From an uncultured Mollicutes bacterium (GTDB lineage: Bacteria; Bacillota_I; Bacilli_A; ML615J-28; CAG-313), in the NCBI GenBank assembly GCA_900548675.1, contig URLJ01000013.1, positions 1 to 31,740 on the forward strand: DNA of 31,740 nucleotides. The letters are read 5' to 3'. Below the pieces are notes generated by a model. It was not told where the DNA came from. It saw nothing but the letters and a program-made list of their open reading frames with translations, and made no database searches. Both the position numbers and the translations under genes were made by a program. The number at the start of each line of letters is the position of its first letter. Within the stretch, counting starts at the first letter, position 1. Shown here one piece after another: positions 15,054-23,638 of this stretch.

Positions 15054-16703
15054 ATGATTGTAGACTTAATGAATAATATTAAAAAAGAAATATTAAATGT
15101 AGTATTTAGTTTGGGTGTAAGTGATTTGAATGAAAATGATATAGTTCTTGAAGTGCCAAAAGATTCAAAAAACGGAGATTTTTCCACTAATATAGCGATG
15201 CGTTTGGCTCGCTCTCTACATAAAGCTCCGCAATTAATCGCTACAGATATTAAAAATGGTTTGGATTTAAAAAAATGCCACACGTCGAAAGTAGAAGTGG
15301 CTGGTGCTGGATTTATTAATTTTTATCTAGATTTAGATTATTTGCTTGAAGTAGTGCCTTTAATATTAAGTCAAAACGATAAGTATGGATCATCTAATAT
15401 TGGTAAAGGTGAAAAAATCAATCTTGAATTTGTTAGTGCCAATCCTACAGGATATCTTCATATCGGTCATGGTAGAGGGGCAGCCTATGGTGATTCACTT
15501 GCTCGTTGTATGAAAAAAGCCGGTTATCTAGTTGACCGTGAACACTATGTTAATGATGCTGGTAACCAAATCACTAATATGGGTTTGAGTGTTTATGAGA
15601 GATACAAAGAACTTTTTGGTTTACCAATTGAATTTAAAGAAGATTATTATCATGGTAAAGAAATTATTACCATTGCTGAAATGATTAAAAGTGAATATGG
15701 TGATAAGTTTATTAAAGAATATGATTTGGAATTTTTTAAAAACTATGGCACTAAGTTTTTATTAGGTAATCTAAAAAAAGATTTAAAACATTTTAATGTT
15801 GAATTTGATACATGGTTTAGCGAAAAAACTTTATACCAAACAGGCCAGGTACAAAGTACATTAGAAAAATTAAAACAAGGTGGCTACACTTATGAAAGCG
15901 ATGGGGCACTTTGGCTTAAGACTAGTGCATATGGTGATGAAAAAGACCGCGTAATCATCAAGAGTGATGGGAATTACACATATTTATTGCCAGATATTGC
16001 TTATCATGCTAATAAACTATCACGTGGTTATGACCATTTGATTGATGTTTTAGGATCTGATCACCATGGCTATATCGCAAGATTAAAGGCTGCTGTTAAC
16101 ATGGTGGGTGGAGATAGTAATTTAATCGATGTTGAAATTTTACAAATGGTTAGAGTAATGGAAAATGGTGAAGAAGTCAAAATGAGCAAAAGAAGTGGTA
16201 AAGCCATTACTTTAAACGACTTAATTGAAGAAGTAGGTACAGATGCTCTACGTTACTTTTATGTTTCTAAATCGTTATCGACACACCTCGATTTAGATTT
16301 AGATTTGATGAAGAAAAAGAACAACGAAAATCCTGTATACTATGCTCAGTATGCTTATGCAAGAATTCAAAGTATCTTTAAAAATTTTGAATCATTAGGT
16401 GAAAAAATCGTTTATCAAAATTCATTTGATTCAATAGATAAAAATAGTTTTAAAGCAATACTAATGCTATTAGTTAACTATCAAGCTGTAATTGAAGAAG
16501 TCGCTACTAAACGTTTAGTTCACAAACTATGCCATTACTTAGATAGTTTAGCTTATGCATTACATAGTTATTATAATGATCAAAAAGTTATTACTGATGA
16601 TAAAAAACAAACATTAGAGAAATTAACAATTTTAAAAGCACTACAAGTAGTAATTAAAGATTGTTTATATCTACTTGGAATTAGTGCTCCACAACAAATG
16701 TAA
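15054..16703 (+). CDS. argS: Arginyl-tRNA synthetase
   Basis: 549-aa class I aminoacyl-tRNA synthetase that charges tRNA-Arg. The N-terminal Arg_tRNA additional domain occupies about the first 100 residues (SKNGDFSTNIAMRLAR). The HIGH signature is in FVSANPTGYLHIGHGRG. The KMSKS-type signature is VKMSKRSGKAITLNDL, followed by DALRYFYVSK. The C-terminal part is the DALR-type anticodon-binding helical domain. The length is normal. AAGGAG lies just before the ATG. The M42 peptidase gene begins 17 bases after the stop and is likely co-transcribed. Confidence 0.97.
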   Translation: MIVDLMNNIKKEILNVVFSLGVSDLNENDIVLEVPKDSKNGDFSTNIAMRLARSLHKAPQLIATDIKNGLDLKKCHTSKVEVAGAGFINFYLDLDYLLEVVPLILSQNDKYGSSNIGKGEKINLEFVSANPTGYLHIGHGRGAAYGDSLARCMKKAGYLVDREHYVNDAGNQITNMGLSVYERYKELFGLPIEFKEDYYHGKEIITIAEMIKSEYGDKFIKEYDLEFFKNYGTKFLLGNLKKDLKHFNVEFDTWFSEKTLYQTGQVQSTLEKLKQGGYTYESDGALWLKTSAYGDEKDRVIIKSDGNYTYLLPDIAYHANKLSRGYDHLIDVLGSDHHGYIARLKAAVNMVGGDSNLIDVEILQMVRVMENGEEVKMSKRSGKAITLNDLIEEVGTDALRYFYVSKSLSTHLDLDLDLMKKKNNENPVYYAQYAYARIQSIFKNFESLGEKIVYQNSFDSIDKNSFKAILMLLVNYQAVIEEVATKRLVHKLCHYLDSLAYALHSYYNDQKVITDDKKQTLEKLTILKALQVVIKDCLYLLGISAPQQM

Positions 16704-16720
16704 ATAATAAGGGGTTTAAT

Positions 16721-17791
16721 ATGGAAGAAAAGTATTTATTTTTAAAAGAAATTACAGAAGCTAAAGCAATTAGTGGTTTTGAAGGTGCAGTTCGCCGCAT
16801 AATGGAACGTGAAATGAAAAAACTAGATGTTGAAATTTCATATGATAATATTGGTAGCATTATTGCCACTCATAAAGGTGACGCTGAAATGCCTAAAATT
16901 GCGATAGCAGGACATATGGATGAAGTCGGATTTATTGTTACAGAAATTACTGAACAAGGATTCTTGAAATTTCAAACAATTGGCGGTTGGTGGAGTCAAG
17001 TAATGTTAGCCCAACAATACGATGTTACTGCTTCAAATGGTAAGGTATACCGTGCAGTTATGGGGTCTAAACCTCCTCACATGTTAACGGCTGAAGAGCA
17101 TACTAAGGCTGTAAACATTGATACAATGTATTTAGACCTTGGCGTAAAAGATAAAGCTGAAGTAGAAAGTCTAGGAATTAAGGTTGGAGATATGGTAACA
17201 CCTGCAATCGAATTTCAAGTTATGGCCAATCCTGATTACTTACTTGCTAAAGCATTTGATAACCGTATCGGTTGTGCTATCGTTTTAGATACTTTAAAGA
17301 ATATCAATGGCAAAAAGACTCCAAATACTGTATTAGGTATGGGAACAGTTCAAGAAGAAGTTGGTCTTCGCGGAGCTCGCACGGCTGCTCAGATGACAAA
17401 ACCTGATGTTGTGCTTGCTTTAGATGTTACCATCGCAACAGATGTTCCAGGATTAAGTAACAGTTGTAAAATGGGTAGTGGACCTGCTTTATTAATCTAT
17501 GATGGTGCACTAATTGGTCATGTAGGATTACGTAAATTCATAACAAGTATTGCCGATGAATTAAACATCCCTTATCAAATAGATTATTTGAAAAGAGGCG
17601 GTACTGATGCTGGAGCAATGCATTTAACAAATAGTGGCGCTCCTGCTATGAGTATTTGTTTACCAGCACGTTATATTCATTCACATACTTCGATGATTTC
17701 TTATTCAGATTATCAAAATACCGTTAAACTATTGACGGCCGTGATAGAAAGACTTGATAAGAAAGCTCTCGATGAAATAAAAAATTTCTAA
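16721..17791 (+). CDS. M42-family metalloaminopeptidase
   Basis: 356-aa cytosolic dizinc aminopeptidase of the M42 family (glutamyl aminopeptidase/TET/YsdC group; often annotated endoglucanase M). The metal and catalytic motifs are present in order: GHMDEVGFIV (His), KAFDNRIGCA (bridging Asp), GTVQEEVGLRGA (Glu pair), LDVTIATDVPG (Asp) and ARYIHSHTSM (His). The length is typical. These enzymes form large tetrahedral dodecamers that trim peptides. It follows argS closely and shares its transcript; the next gene has its own promoter and leader. With pepT in the same region, it supports active peptide recycling. Confidence 0.93.
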   Translation: MEEKYLFLKEITEAKAISGFEGAVRRIMEREMKKLDVEISYDNIGSIIATHKGDAEMPKIAIAGHMDEVGFIVTEITEQGFLKFQTIGGWWSQVMLAQQYDVTASNGKVYRAVMGSKPPHMLTAEEHTKAVNIDTMYLDLGVKDKAEVESLGIKVGDMVTPAIEFQVMANPDYLLAKAFDNRIGCAIVLDTLKNINGKKTPNTVLGMGTVQEEVGLRGARTAAQMTKPDVVLALDVTIATDVPGLSNSCKMGSGPALLIYDGALIGHVGLRKFITSIADELNIPYQIDYLKRGGTDAGAMHLTNSGAPAMSICLPARYIHSHTSMISYSDYQNTVKLLTAVIERLDKKALDEIKNF

Positions 17792-17795
17792 ACAC

Positions 17796-17824
17796 TTGCA
17801 AAAAACAATAGATTCTTGTATACT
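17796..17824 (+). promoter_or_regulatory. Promoter of the hisS-aspS operon
   Basis: -35 TTGCAA (17796-17801), 17-bp spacer, -10 TATACT (17819-17824). It starts just after the M42 peptidase stop and drives the T-box leader, with transcription expected from about 17831. Confidence 0.85.
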
Positions 17825-17830
17825 AAAGAA

Positions 17831-17998
17831 AGAAATATATTAATTCTTCGTTGACGAAACTGACAATTTCTGAGAAGAACGCATTTTAAAGCGATAAAAT
17901 GAAAATAAGAGCAGAAAAAACTGAACTGAGGTGGTACCGCGCTGTTTCAACGATAGCGTCCTTGGAATGTCTTTTTTGCTCATTTTTATTAGAAAGGT
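17831..17998 (+). promoter_or_regulatory. T-box leader with compact Stem I controlling hisS-aspS
   Basis: GAGGTGGTACCGCG (17929-17942) is the T-box antiterminator core. AGG and CGCT there can pair with AGCG and CCTT (17955-17963) to form the standard antiterminator with its tRNA-binding bulge. Upstream, AGAAAT (17831-17836) pairs with ATTTCT (17866-17871). TTCG/CGAA caps it with a TTGA loop, leaving a 3' internal-loop strand ACTGACA whose GAC could be an Asp specifier. A second hairpin CATTTTA/TAAAATG spans 17882-17901. Stem I is therefore only about 40 bases, without room for the usual distal loops. A GAGC-AAAAAA/TTTTTTGCTC pairing (17909-17920 with 17972-17981) could form a competing structure. 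I could not find a classic strong terminator, so the output may be transcriptional or translational. Confidence 0.85.
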
Positions 17999-18003
17999 GT
18001 AAT

Positions 18004-19290
18004 ATGAAAATAACAAAACTAAAAGGAACACTAGATTACGTAGATAATGAAGTCCTAAAATATCGTCATATCGAAAACAAATGTACAAAAATAGCCCAAA
18101 AATACGGTTTTTCAGAAATCATAACGCCTATAATTGAAGCAACAGAGTGTTTTACTAGATCTGTTGGGGACTCTAGCGATATTGTTCAAAAAGAAATGTA
18201 CACTTTCACAGATAGAGGAGACAGATCATTAACCTTACGTCCTGAAGCTACAGCGGCGGTTATGCGTCACTTTATTGAAAATAAAGAATACGTAAAACCA
18301 GGCATAAAGAAATATTATTATTTTGGTCCAATGTTCAGATATGAAAGACCACAGGCAGGTCGTTATCGTCAATTCACCCAATTAGGTATAGAATGTTACG
18401 GTCCCCAAAATCCTTTAATGGATGCCGATATTATAAATATGGCATGTAAAATGCTCAATGCTTTAGGCCTTAAAAATTTAAAAGTATGTATTAACACAAT
18501 CGGTGGGAAAAACTCTCGTATAGAATATTCCAAGGTTTTAAAAAAATATTTTTCAGAACATTTAGACAGTCTTTGTCAGGATTGTCAAAATCGTTTTGAG
18601 AAAAACCCTCTACGAATGCTTGATTGTAAAGTTGATGGTTCATCGCCAATAATTAAAAATGCTCCTAAAATAGCCGATTACTTAGAACCTGAAGATAAAG
18701 AATACTTTGATAAGTTATTAAATAGTTTAAAAAATTTAAATATATCGTACGAAATAAGTGAACGAATGGTTAGAGGATTAGACTATTATACTAATGATGT
18801 CTTTGAAATAATTTATCAAAACCCTGAATCAGCATTGAATGGCTTAGCAGTGTGTGCTGGTGGTAGATACAATGATATGGGAAAAGAATTCGATGGACCT
18901 GATGTAGAAGCGATAGGTTTCGCTATGGGCGTAGAAAGATTAATGGCAATAATGGATGAACTAGGAATTAATGATTATTGCGAGGCTGAAAGAATAGTTG
19001 CAGTATTATCAATTGGTGAAACAACAAAAATACCGGCTTTGAAATTGTGCAATTTTTTACGCGATAGAGGTATAAAAGCTGAAATGGATTACTCAGCTGT
19101 AAATTTAAAACCACAATTTAAGATGGCAGATAGATTAGAAGCTACTGATATCATCATAATAGGTGATGATGAAATCGCAAATAATGAAATAGTTGTGAAA
19201 AATACTATCACAAAAGAAGAAAAAAGAATTAAATGTACAGAAATTAATGAATATTTTGAAATAAAAGAGGAAGAAAAGTATGCGTACTAA
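18004..19290 (+). CDS. hisS: Histidyl-tRNA synthetase
   Basis: 428-aa class II synthetase that charges tRNA-His. Motif 2 is visible as FRYERPQAGRYRQFTQLGIE. The histidine-specific signature is RGLDYYTNDVFE, and motif 3 lies in AIGFAMGVERLMAI. The last hundred residues form the anticodon-binding domain. An upstream in-frame ATG at 17899 would add 35 residues but lies inside the T-box leader. ATG 18004 with AAAGGTG (17993-17999) is the real start and gives MKITKLKGTLDY, typical of the family. It is the first gene of a long operon controlled by the T-box, and aspS overlaps its end by 11 bases. Confidence 0.96.
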   Translation: MKITKLKGTLDYVDNEVLKYRHIENKCTKIAQKYGFSEIITPIIEATECFTRSVGDSSDIVQKEMYTFTDRGDRSLTLRPEATAAVMRHFIENKEYVKPGIKKYYYFGPMFRYERPQAGRYRQFTQLGIECYGPQNPLMDADIINMACKMLNALGLKNLKVCINTIGGKNSRIEYSKVLKKYFSEHLDSLCQDCQNRFEKNPLRMLDCKVDGSSPIIKNAPKIADYLEPEDKEYFDKLLNSLKNLNISYEISERMVRGLDYYTNDVFEIIYQNPESALNGLAVCAGGRYNDMGKEFDGPDVEAIGFAMGVERLMAIMDELGINDYCEAERIVAVLSIGETTKIPALKLCNFLRDRGIKAEMDYSAVNLKPQFKMADRLEATDIIIIGDDEIANNEIVVKNTITKEEKRIKCTEINEYFEIKEEEKYAY

Positions 19291-21022
19291 AACAAATGGC
19301 GAATTAAAATTAGAAAATGTTGGCGAAGTTGTTACGTTAGTAGGATGGTGCAGTAAAAAGCGTAATCTTGGAGGGCTAATATTTATTGATTTGCGTGATC
19401 GATATGGTATCACTCAATTAATTGTTAATCCTGAAAATCCTAATTATAGTAAAGCGCTAGAAATAAAAAACGAATATGTCTTGAAGGCTACTGGAAAAGT
19501 TGTTGAAAGATCAAGTAAAAATCCTAATATACCAACAGGCGATATCGAGGTTCAAGTAGAAGAACTTGTAATTTTAAATACAGCTGAACAGACACCACTC
19601 TTAATTCAAGACCAAACTGACGCTCTTGAGGATACAAGAATGCGTTACCGTTACTTGGATTTAAGACGTCAGCCAATGCAAAAAAACATGGTATTACGTC
19701 ATAAAACATGTATGTCAATTCGTAATTACTTCGATAGTTTGAATTTTGTGGAAATTGAAACACCTATGCTAGGTAAATCAACTCCAGAAGGAGCTCGCGA
19801 CTTTTTAGTTCCTTCAAGAGTTCATAATGGTTGTTTTTATGCTTTACCACAATCACCACAATTATATAAGCAATTATTAATGGTTGCTGGTATGGATCGT
19901 TATTTCCAAATTGTTAAATGTTTCCGTGATGAAGATTTAAGAGCTGATAGACAGCTAGAATTTACACAAGTAGACCTTGAAATGAGTTTTGTTGATGAAG
20001 AAGATATCTATCAAGTTGTAGAAGGTTTATTGAAAAAAGTATGGAAAGATATTCTTAATATGGACATTAAAACTCCATTCACAAGAATGAAATGGCAAGA
20101 TGCTATGGATTATTATGGTAGTGATAAGCCTGATACGCGTTTCGAAATGCTCTTAAATGACGTTTCATCTTGGGCTAAAAAAGTTCCATTTGTAGTATTT
20201 AATAACGTGCTAGAAAATGGTGGCTACGTTAAAACAATCGTCGCAGAAGGTGCAGCACCGAAATATTCACGCAAAGAAATTGATCGCCTAACTTTACTTG
20301 CTAAAAAATATCATGCTCAAGGCTTAGCTTGGTTAAAATTAGAAAATGACGCATTTACAGGATCAATTGCTAAGTTTGTTGATGAAAACAGTTCTAAAGA
20401 ATTAATTGAAAAACTTCATTTAAAAAATGATGATTTAGTACTTTTCGTTGCCGATAGTTTAGAAAATTGTAATTCAGCTCTAGGCGCACTTCGTTTAACG
20501 ATTGCTAAAGAACAAAACATGATTGATAATTCTAAGTTTAATTTCTTATGGGTTGTTGATTGGCCGCTTTTTGAATTTTCTGAAGAAGAAAATCGTTATG
20601 TAGCAGCTCACCACCCATTTACATCTCCTAAAGATGGTGATGAAAATATTCTTTTATCAGATCCAAAACATGCGATGGCCAAAGCCTACGATATAGTTTT
20701 AAATGGTTATGAATTAGGAGGCGGCAGCATTAGAATACATGATCAAGCTATCCAAGCAAAAATGTTTGAAGCGATAGGACTATCAAAAGAAGAAGTAAAC
20801 CTAAAATTCTCATATTTTGTTGATGCTTTAAAATATGGTACTCCTCCACACGGAGGTCTCGCAATAGGGCTTGACCGTTTGGTAATGTTATTAACTTATA
20901 ATAATAATCTTCGTGAAGTAATAGCTTTCCCTAAAGCTGCTAGCGCTAAATGCCTAATGAGTGATGCCCCTACTCCTGTGGCTGATGCTCAATTAAAGGA
21001 ATTAAAAATAGAAATAAAATAG
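19280..21022 (+). CDS. aspS: Aspartyl-tRNA synthetase
   Basis: 580-aa class IIb synthetase. An N-terminal OB-fold anticodon-binding domain (VTLVGWCSKKRNLGGLIFID) is followed by class II motif 2 (FRDEDLRADRQLEFTQVDLE), the bacterial GAD insertion domain and motif 3 (GLAIGLDRLVMLL). The length is typical of bacterial AspRS. The start overlaps the hisS 3' end, and AGAGGAAG lies just upstream, so the two are translationally linked. Whether it also mischarges tRNA-Asn depends on GatCAB, which is not in this window. If the T-box specifier is GAC, uncharged tRNA-Asp would induce both synthetases. Confidence 0.97.
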   Translation: MRTKTNGELKLENVGEVVTLVGWCSKKRNLGGLIFIDLRDRYGITQLIVNPENPNYSKALEIKNEYVLKATGKVVERSSKNPNIPTGDIEVQVEELVILNTAEQTPLLIQDQTDALEDTRMRYRYLDLRRQPMQKNMVLRHKTCMSIRNYFDSLNFVEIETPMLGKSTPEGARDFLVPSRVHNGCFYALPQSPQLYKQLLMVAGMDRYFQIVKCFRDEDLRADRQLEFTQVDLEMSFVDEEDIYQVVEGLLKKVWKDILNMDIKTPFTRMKWQDAMDYYGSDKPDTRFEMLLNDVSSWAKKVPFVVFNNVLENGGYVKTIVAEGAAPKYSRKEIDRLTLLAKKYHAQGLAWLKLENDAFTGSIAKFVDENSSKELIEKLHLKNDDLVLFVADSLENCNSALGALRLTIAKEQNMIDNSKFNFLWVVDWPLFEFSEEENRYVAAHHPFTSPKDGDENILLSDPKHAMAKAYDIVLNGYELGGGSIRIHDQAIQAKMFEAIGLSKEEVNLKFSYFVDALKYGTPPHGGLAIGLDRLVMLLTYNNNLREVIAFPKAASAKCLMSDAPTPVADAQLKELKIEIK

Positions 21023-21036
21023 GAAGAGGAGCTTTT

Positions 21037-21519
21037 ATGAAAGATCAAAACTATATTAATTGGGATACTTATTTTATGGGTGTTGCAATTTTATCTAGTA
21101 TGCGCAGTAAAGATCCTAATACAAAAGTTGGTGCTTGCATTGTTAATAAAGCAAAACGGATTATTGGAATTGGTTACAATGGTTTTCCTTTTGGATGTAG
21201 TGATGATGCATTTCCGTGGGATCGCGATAAAGGATTTTTAGATTCTAAATATCCATATGTTGTCCATGCTGAACCCAATGCTATTTTGAATTCTAGTTCA
21301 TCTTTAGAAGGTGCCACAATTTATGTAACGCTTTTCCCTTGTCATGATTGTACTAAACTTATCATTCAAGCAGGTATTAAAGAGATAGTTTATATGAATG
21401 CTAAGTATGAGGGAACTGAATCTGACATCGCTGCTAAAAAAATGCTTGATGCTGCGTCGGTTACTTATCGTAAAATTCCAAATATTGAATTGGTGATAAA
21501 TAGTGAAAAAGTTATTTAA
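21037..21519 (+). CDS. comEB: dCMP deaminase (ComEB-type)
   Basis: 160-aa zinc enzyme converting dCMP to dUMP for thymidylate synthesis. The zinc and catalytic motif is VVHAEPNAIL (His and Glu), and the Cys pair is in LFPCHDCTKLI. The N-terminus MGVAILSSMRSKDPNTKVGA is typical of deoxycytidylate deaminases. GAGGAG precedes ATG 21037, 14 bases after aspS. The next gene begins inside the last 17 bases of this one. The name comEB comes from Bacillus, where the gene sits in a competence operon; here the context is translation and envelope genes, so no competence role is implied. Confidence 0.92.
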   Translation: MKDQNYINWDTYFMGVAILSSMRSKDPNTKVGACIVNKAKRIIGIGYNGFPFGCSDDAFPWDRDKGFLDSKYPYVVHAEPNAILNSSSSLEGATIYVTLFPCHDCTKLIIQAGIKEIVYMNAKYEGTESDIAAKKMLDAASVTYRKIPNIELVINSEKVI

Positions 21520-22591
21520 AAAAAATTGGTATTTTATCGTTCCATATCTTATATTCACCATTATTGTATTAGCACTATCAATTATTAAAGTTCCTTACAA
21601 CCTTAGTACTCCAGGATCAGTAAATAGTGTTGCTAATGTTATTGAAATTGATAATGGATTTAAAGAAAGCGGTAGTTTTAATACTGTTGCAGTATTTTCT
21701 CATAATAAAATATCAATATTAAAATATCTTCTTGGTAAAACACATAAATCTTTTAGAGTATATCCCGCAAGCAAATCGTATGATATGAATCTTGCTGATC
21801 AAATTAAATCTGGAAAAATTCAAAAAGAAGTGAGTATCAATAATGCTTTAATCAGTGCTTATACATTAATGGGAAAAGAGTTAAATTATGAATATAATGG
21901 TAAGATAATAGATATTCTTTCAATTTATGCTCCTAAACAACTTAAAATTGGTGATATTATTACCGAATTTAATGGTAATAAAGTTACTACTGATATTGAT
22001 TTTCTTAAAGGTATAAAAAATATTCCTTGTGATGAAAATCACAAAGAATTCACTATGAAAGTTGTTAGAGATAATAAAGAAATTTTCTTAAATGATACTT
22101 TCAACTATAAAATTAAAGATGCTGATGGCTTAGAATACTTTTATTTAGGTATCTCCACTTATGATTACTATATAATCGATAGTAGCAACGCTAATCCTAA
22201 TTATAAAATTAAAAGCTCTTCAACATTAGGACCTAGTGGGGGATTGTTACAAGCTCTTATGATTTGTTCTGCTTTATCTAATGAAGATATCACTGGCGGA
22301 TTAAAAATAGCGGGTACAGGAGAAGTGACAGCGATGGGCGAAGTTGGAGAGATTGGATCTATGTATCAAAAAATATACACCGCTTTCTATAATGATGTTG
22401 ATATTTTCTTTGCCCCTATAAAAAGAAATCTTGACGGATCAATTGACTATGAAAATAGTTCTAATTATGTTGAAGCGATAAAAGCTTATGAAGATTTGGG
22501 AAAACCAACTAATTTAGAAATTGTACCTGTTGCATCTCTTAAAGAAGCGTATGATTATCTCGTAAAAAGAAATGTGGAGAAATCATTATGA
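21503..22591 (+). CDS. PDZ-Lon serine protease, SepM/YlbL type
   Basis: 362-aa membrane-anchored protease. One N-terminal transmembrane segment (about residues 10-28) is followed by a PDZ domain (about 130-205, around LKIGDIITEFNGNKV). A C-terminal Lon-type catalytic domain follows. The nucleophile Ser lies in LGPSGGLLQAL, and GEVTAMGEVGEIGSMYQK supplies the catalytic Lys. This order matches YlbL of Bacillus and SepM of streptococci. The active site should face outside the membrane. It starts with GTG 21503 inside the dCMP deaminase gene, with GGTGAT upstream. The following small membrane protein overlaps it by four bases (ATGA). Confidence 0.88.
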   Translation: MKKLFKKNWYFIVPYLIFTIIVLALSIIKVPYNLSTPGSVNSVANVIEIDNGFKESGSFNTVAVFSHNKISILKYLLGKTHKSFRVYPASKSYDMNLADQIKSGKIQKEVSINNALISAYTLMGKELNYEYNGKIIDILSIYAPKQLKIGDIITEFNGNKVTTDIDFLKGIKNIPCDENHKEFTMKVVRDNKEIFLNDTFNYKIKDADGLEYFYLGISTYDYYIIDSSNANPNYKIKSSSTLGPSGGLLQALMICSALSNEDITGGLKIAGTGEVTAMGEVGEIGSMYQKIYTAFYNDVDIFFAPIKRNLDGSIDYENSSNYVEAIKAYEDLGKPTNLEIVPVASLKEAYDYLVKRNVEKSL

Positions 22592-23091
22592 AAATAAAAG
22601 AAATGATTAAAAAAGGAAAAGAATGTAGTGCCTTAGTGGAAGAATATTTGAGAACTGAGGATGAAAACACCATAGTTGTTGAACATAATTGTTGTAATTT
22701 TATAAAGTATTTTTTAGGTGAAGTAGTTTTAAACTTTTTTTCTAAAGAAAATATTTCCAAAAAACATTATATGCATTTAGCAACAATGTGGAGTTATTTA
22801 GTAATCATTATTGCTGCTTTACCTATAGCTGTTTTATTTGTTAATATTTTAACAATTTTTTCTAAAAATTTTGTAATTTACTGGATAATTATGATTGCAA
22901 TACCTTTTATACTCGTTATACTAATTGCATTTGGAAATACAATATATATTAAATTGTTACAAAATTATTTTCCTAATGCTGAAATAATTAAAAATACCGA
23001 TGTAAAAGCAATATTTACTTCAGAATTTTTTAACTATGTTTATTGGATTTTTGCTATTTTTGTGGTAGCTATAATATATTTTATAATTTAA
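22588..23091 (+). CDS. Small membrane protein of unknown function
   Basis: 167-aa protein that I do not recognise. The first 65 residues are charged, with a short CC pair (HNCCNF) and a mix of basic and acidic residues. Three strongly hydrophobic segments follow: about residues 70-93, 97-123 and 150-167. The third ends the protein, so the C-terminus is buried or very close to the membrane. It begins in an ATGA overlap with the PDZ-Lon protease and lspA begins ten bases after it, so the three are almost certainly made together. The position suggests an envelope-related role, possibly as a partner or substrate of one neighbour; this is inference only. Confidence 0.75.
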   Translation: MKIKEMIKKGKECSALVEEYLRTEDENTIVVEHNCCNFIKYFLGEVVLNFFSKENISKKHYMHLATMWSYLVIIIAALPIAVLFVNILTIFSKNFVIYWIIMIAIPFILVILIAFGNTIYIKLLQNYFPNAEIIKNTDVKAIFTSEFFNYVYWIFAIFVVAIIYFII

Positions 23092-23101
23092 GGAGGAGCA
23101 T

Positions 23102-23638
23102 ATGGCTTATCTTATATGTACAATACTTGTAACAGTGTTAGTTTGTTTGGATCAAATTACTAAATATATCTTCTTAAATCCACCATATCAACTATACGAA
23201 AGTGTTACTTTCATTAAAGGTTTATTCAATATACATCCATGTTATAACACTGGTGCCGCTTGGAGTATGCTGAACAATCATCCTGTATTACTTCAAATTG
23301 TAAGTGTGTTAGGAGTTACCTTATTGATTTATTTATTGAAAGATTTTAGATTAAAACGTCGACCATTTTACTCATATGGTTTGGTTTTAGCTCTAGCGGG
23401 GACTGTTGGAAACATGATTGATAGAATCTTTAGTAAAAATGGCGTTGCCGACTTTATTCAATTTGCATTTTGGACAGATTATCCTACTTTTAATCTTGCT
23501 GATTCCTTTTTATGTATCGGCGTTGTGATGATATGTATTCATTTAGTTTTCTTTGAAAGTAAGGATCCAATTAAAGTATTGCCAGAGTGGATGAAGAGAA
23601 AAAAGAAAGAAACTAGTGAAGGTAATGATGATGAGTAA
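23102..23638 (+). CDS. lspA: Lipoprotein signal peptidase (signal peptidase II)
   Basis: 178-aa four-helix integral membrane aspartyl protease that removes the signal peptide of prolipoproteins after diacylglyceryl transfer. The N-terminal motif DQITKYIF is present. The conserved blocks GNMIDRIF and VADFIQF hold catalytic Asp117, and FNLADSFLCIG holds catalytic Asp134. The C-terminal tail is basic then acidic (MKRKKKETSEGNDDE), somewhat longer than in short homologues. AAGGAGGAG before ATG 23102 is the strongest ribosome binding site in the operon. The next gene starts within its last codons, the same lspA-rluD order seen in Bacillus and many other Firmicutes. Confidence 0.96.
   Translation: MAYLICTILVTVLVCLDQITKYIFLNPPYQLYESVTFIKGLFNIHPCYNTGAAWSMLNNHPVLLQIVSVLGVTLLIYLLKDFRLKRRPFYSYGLVLALAGTVGNMIDRIFSKNGVADFIQFAFWTDYPTFNLADSFLCIGVVMICIHLVFFESKDPIKVLPEWMKRKKKETSEGNDDE

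Noticed and set aside
17899..18003. N-terminal extension of HisRS by 35 residues from an upstream ATG
   Set aside because: The segment is the T-box antiterminator. ATG 18004 has a ribosome binding site and gives the normal HisRS N-terminus.
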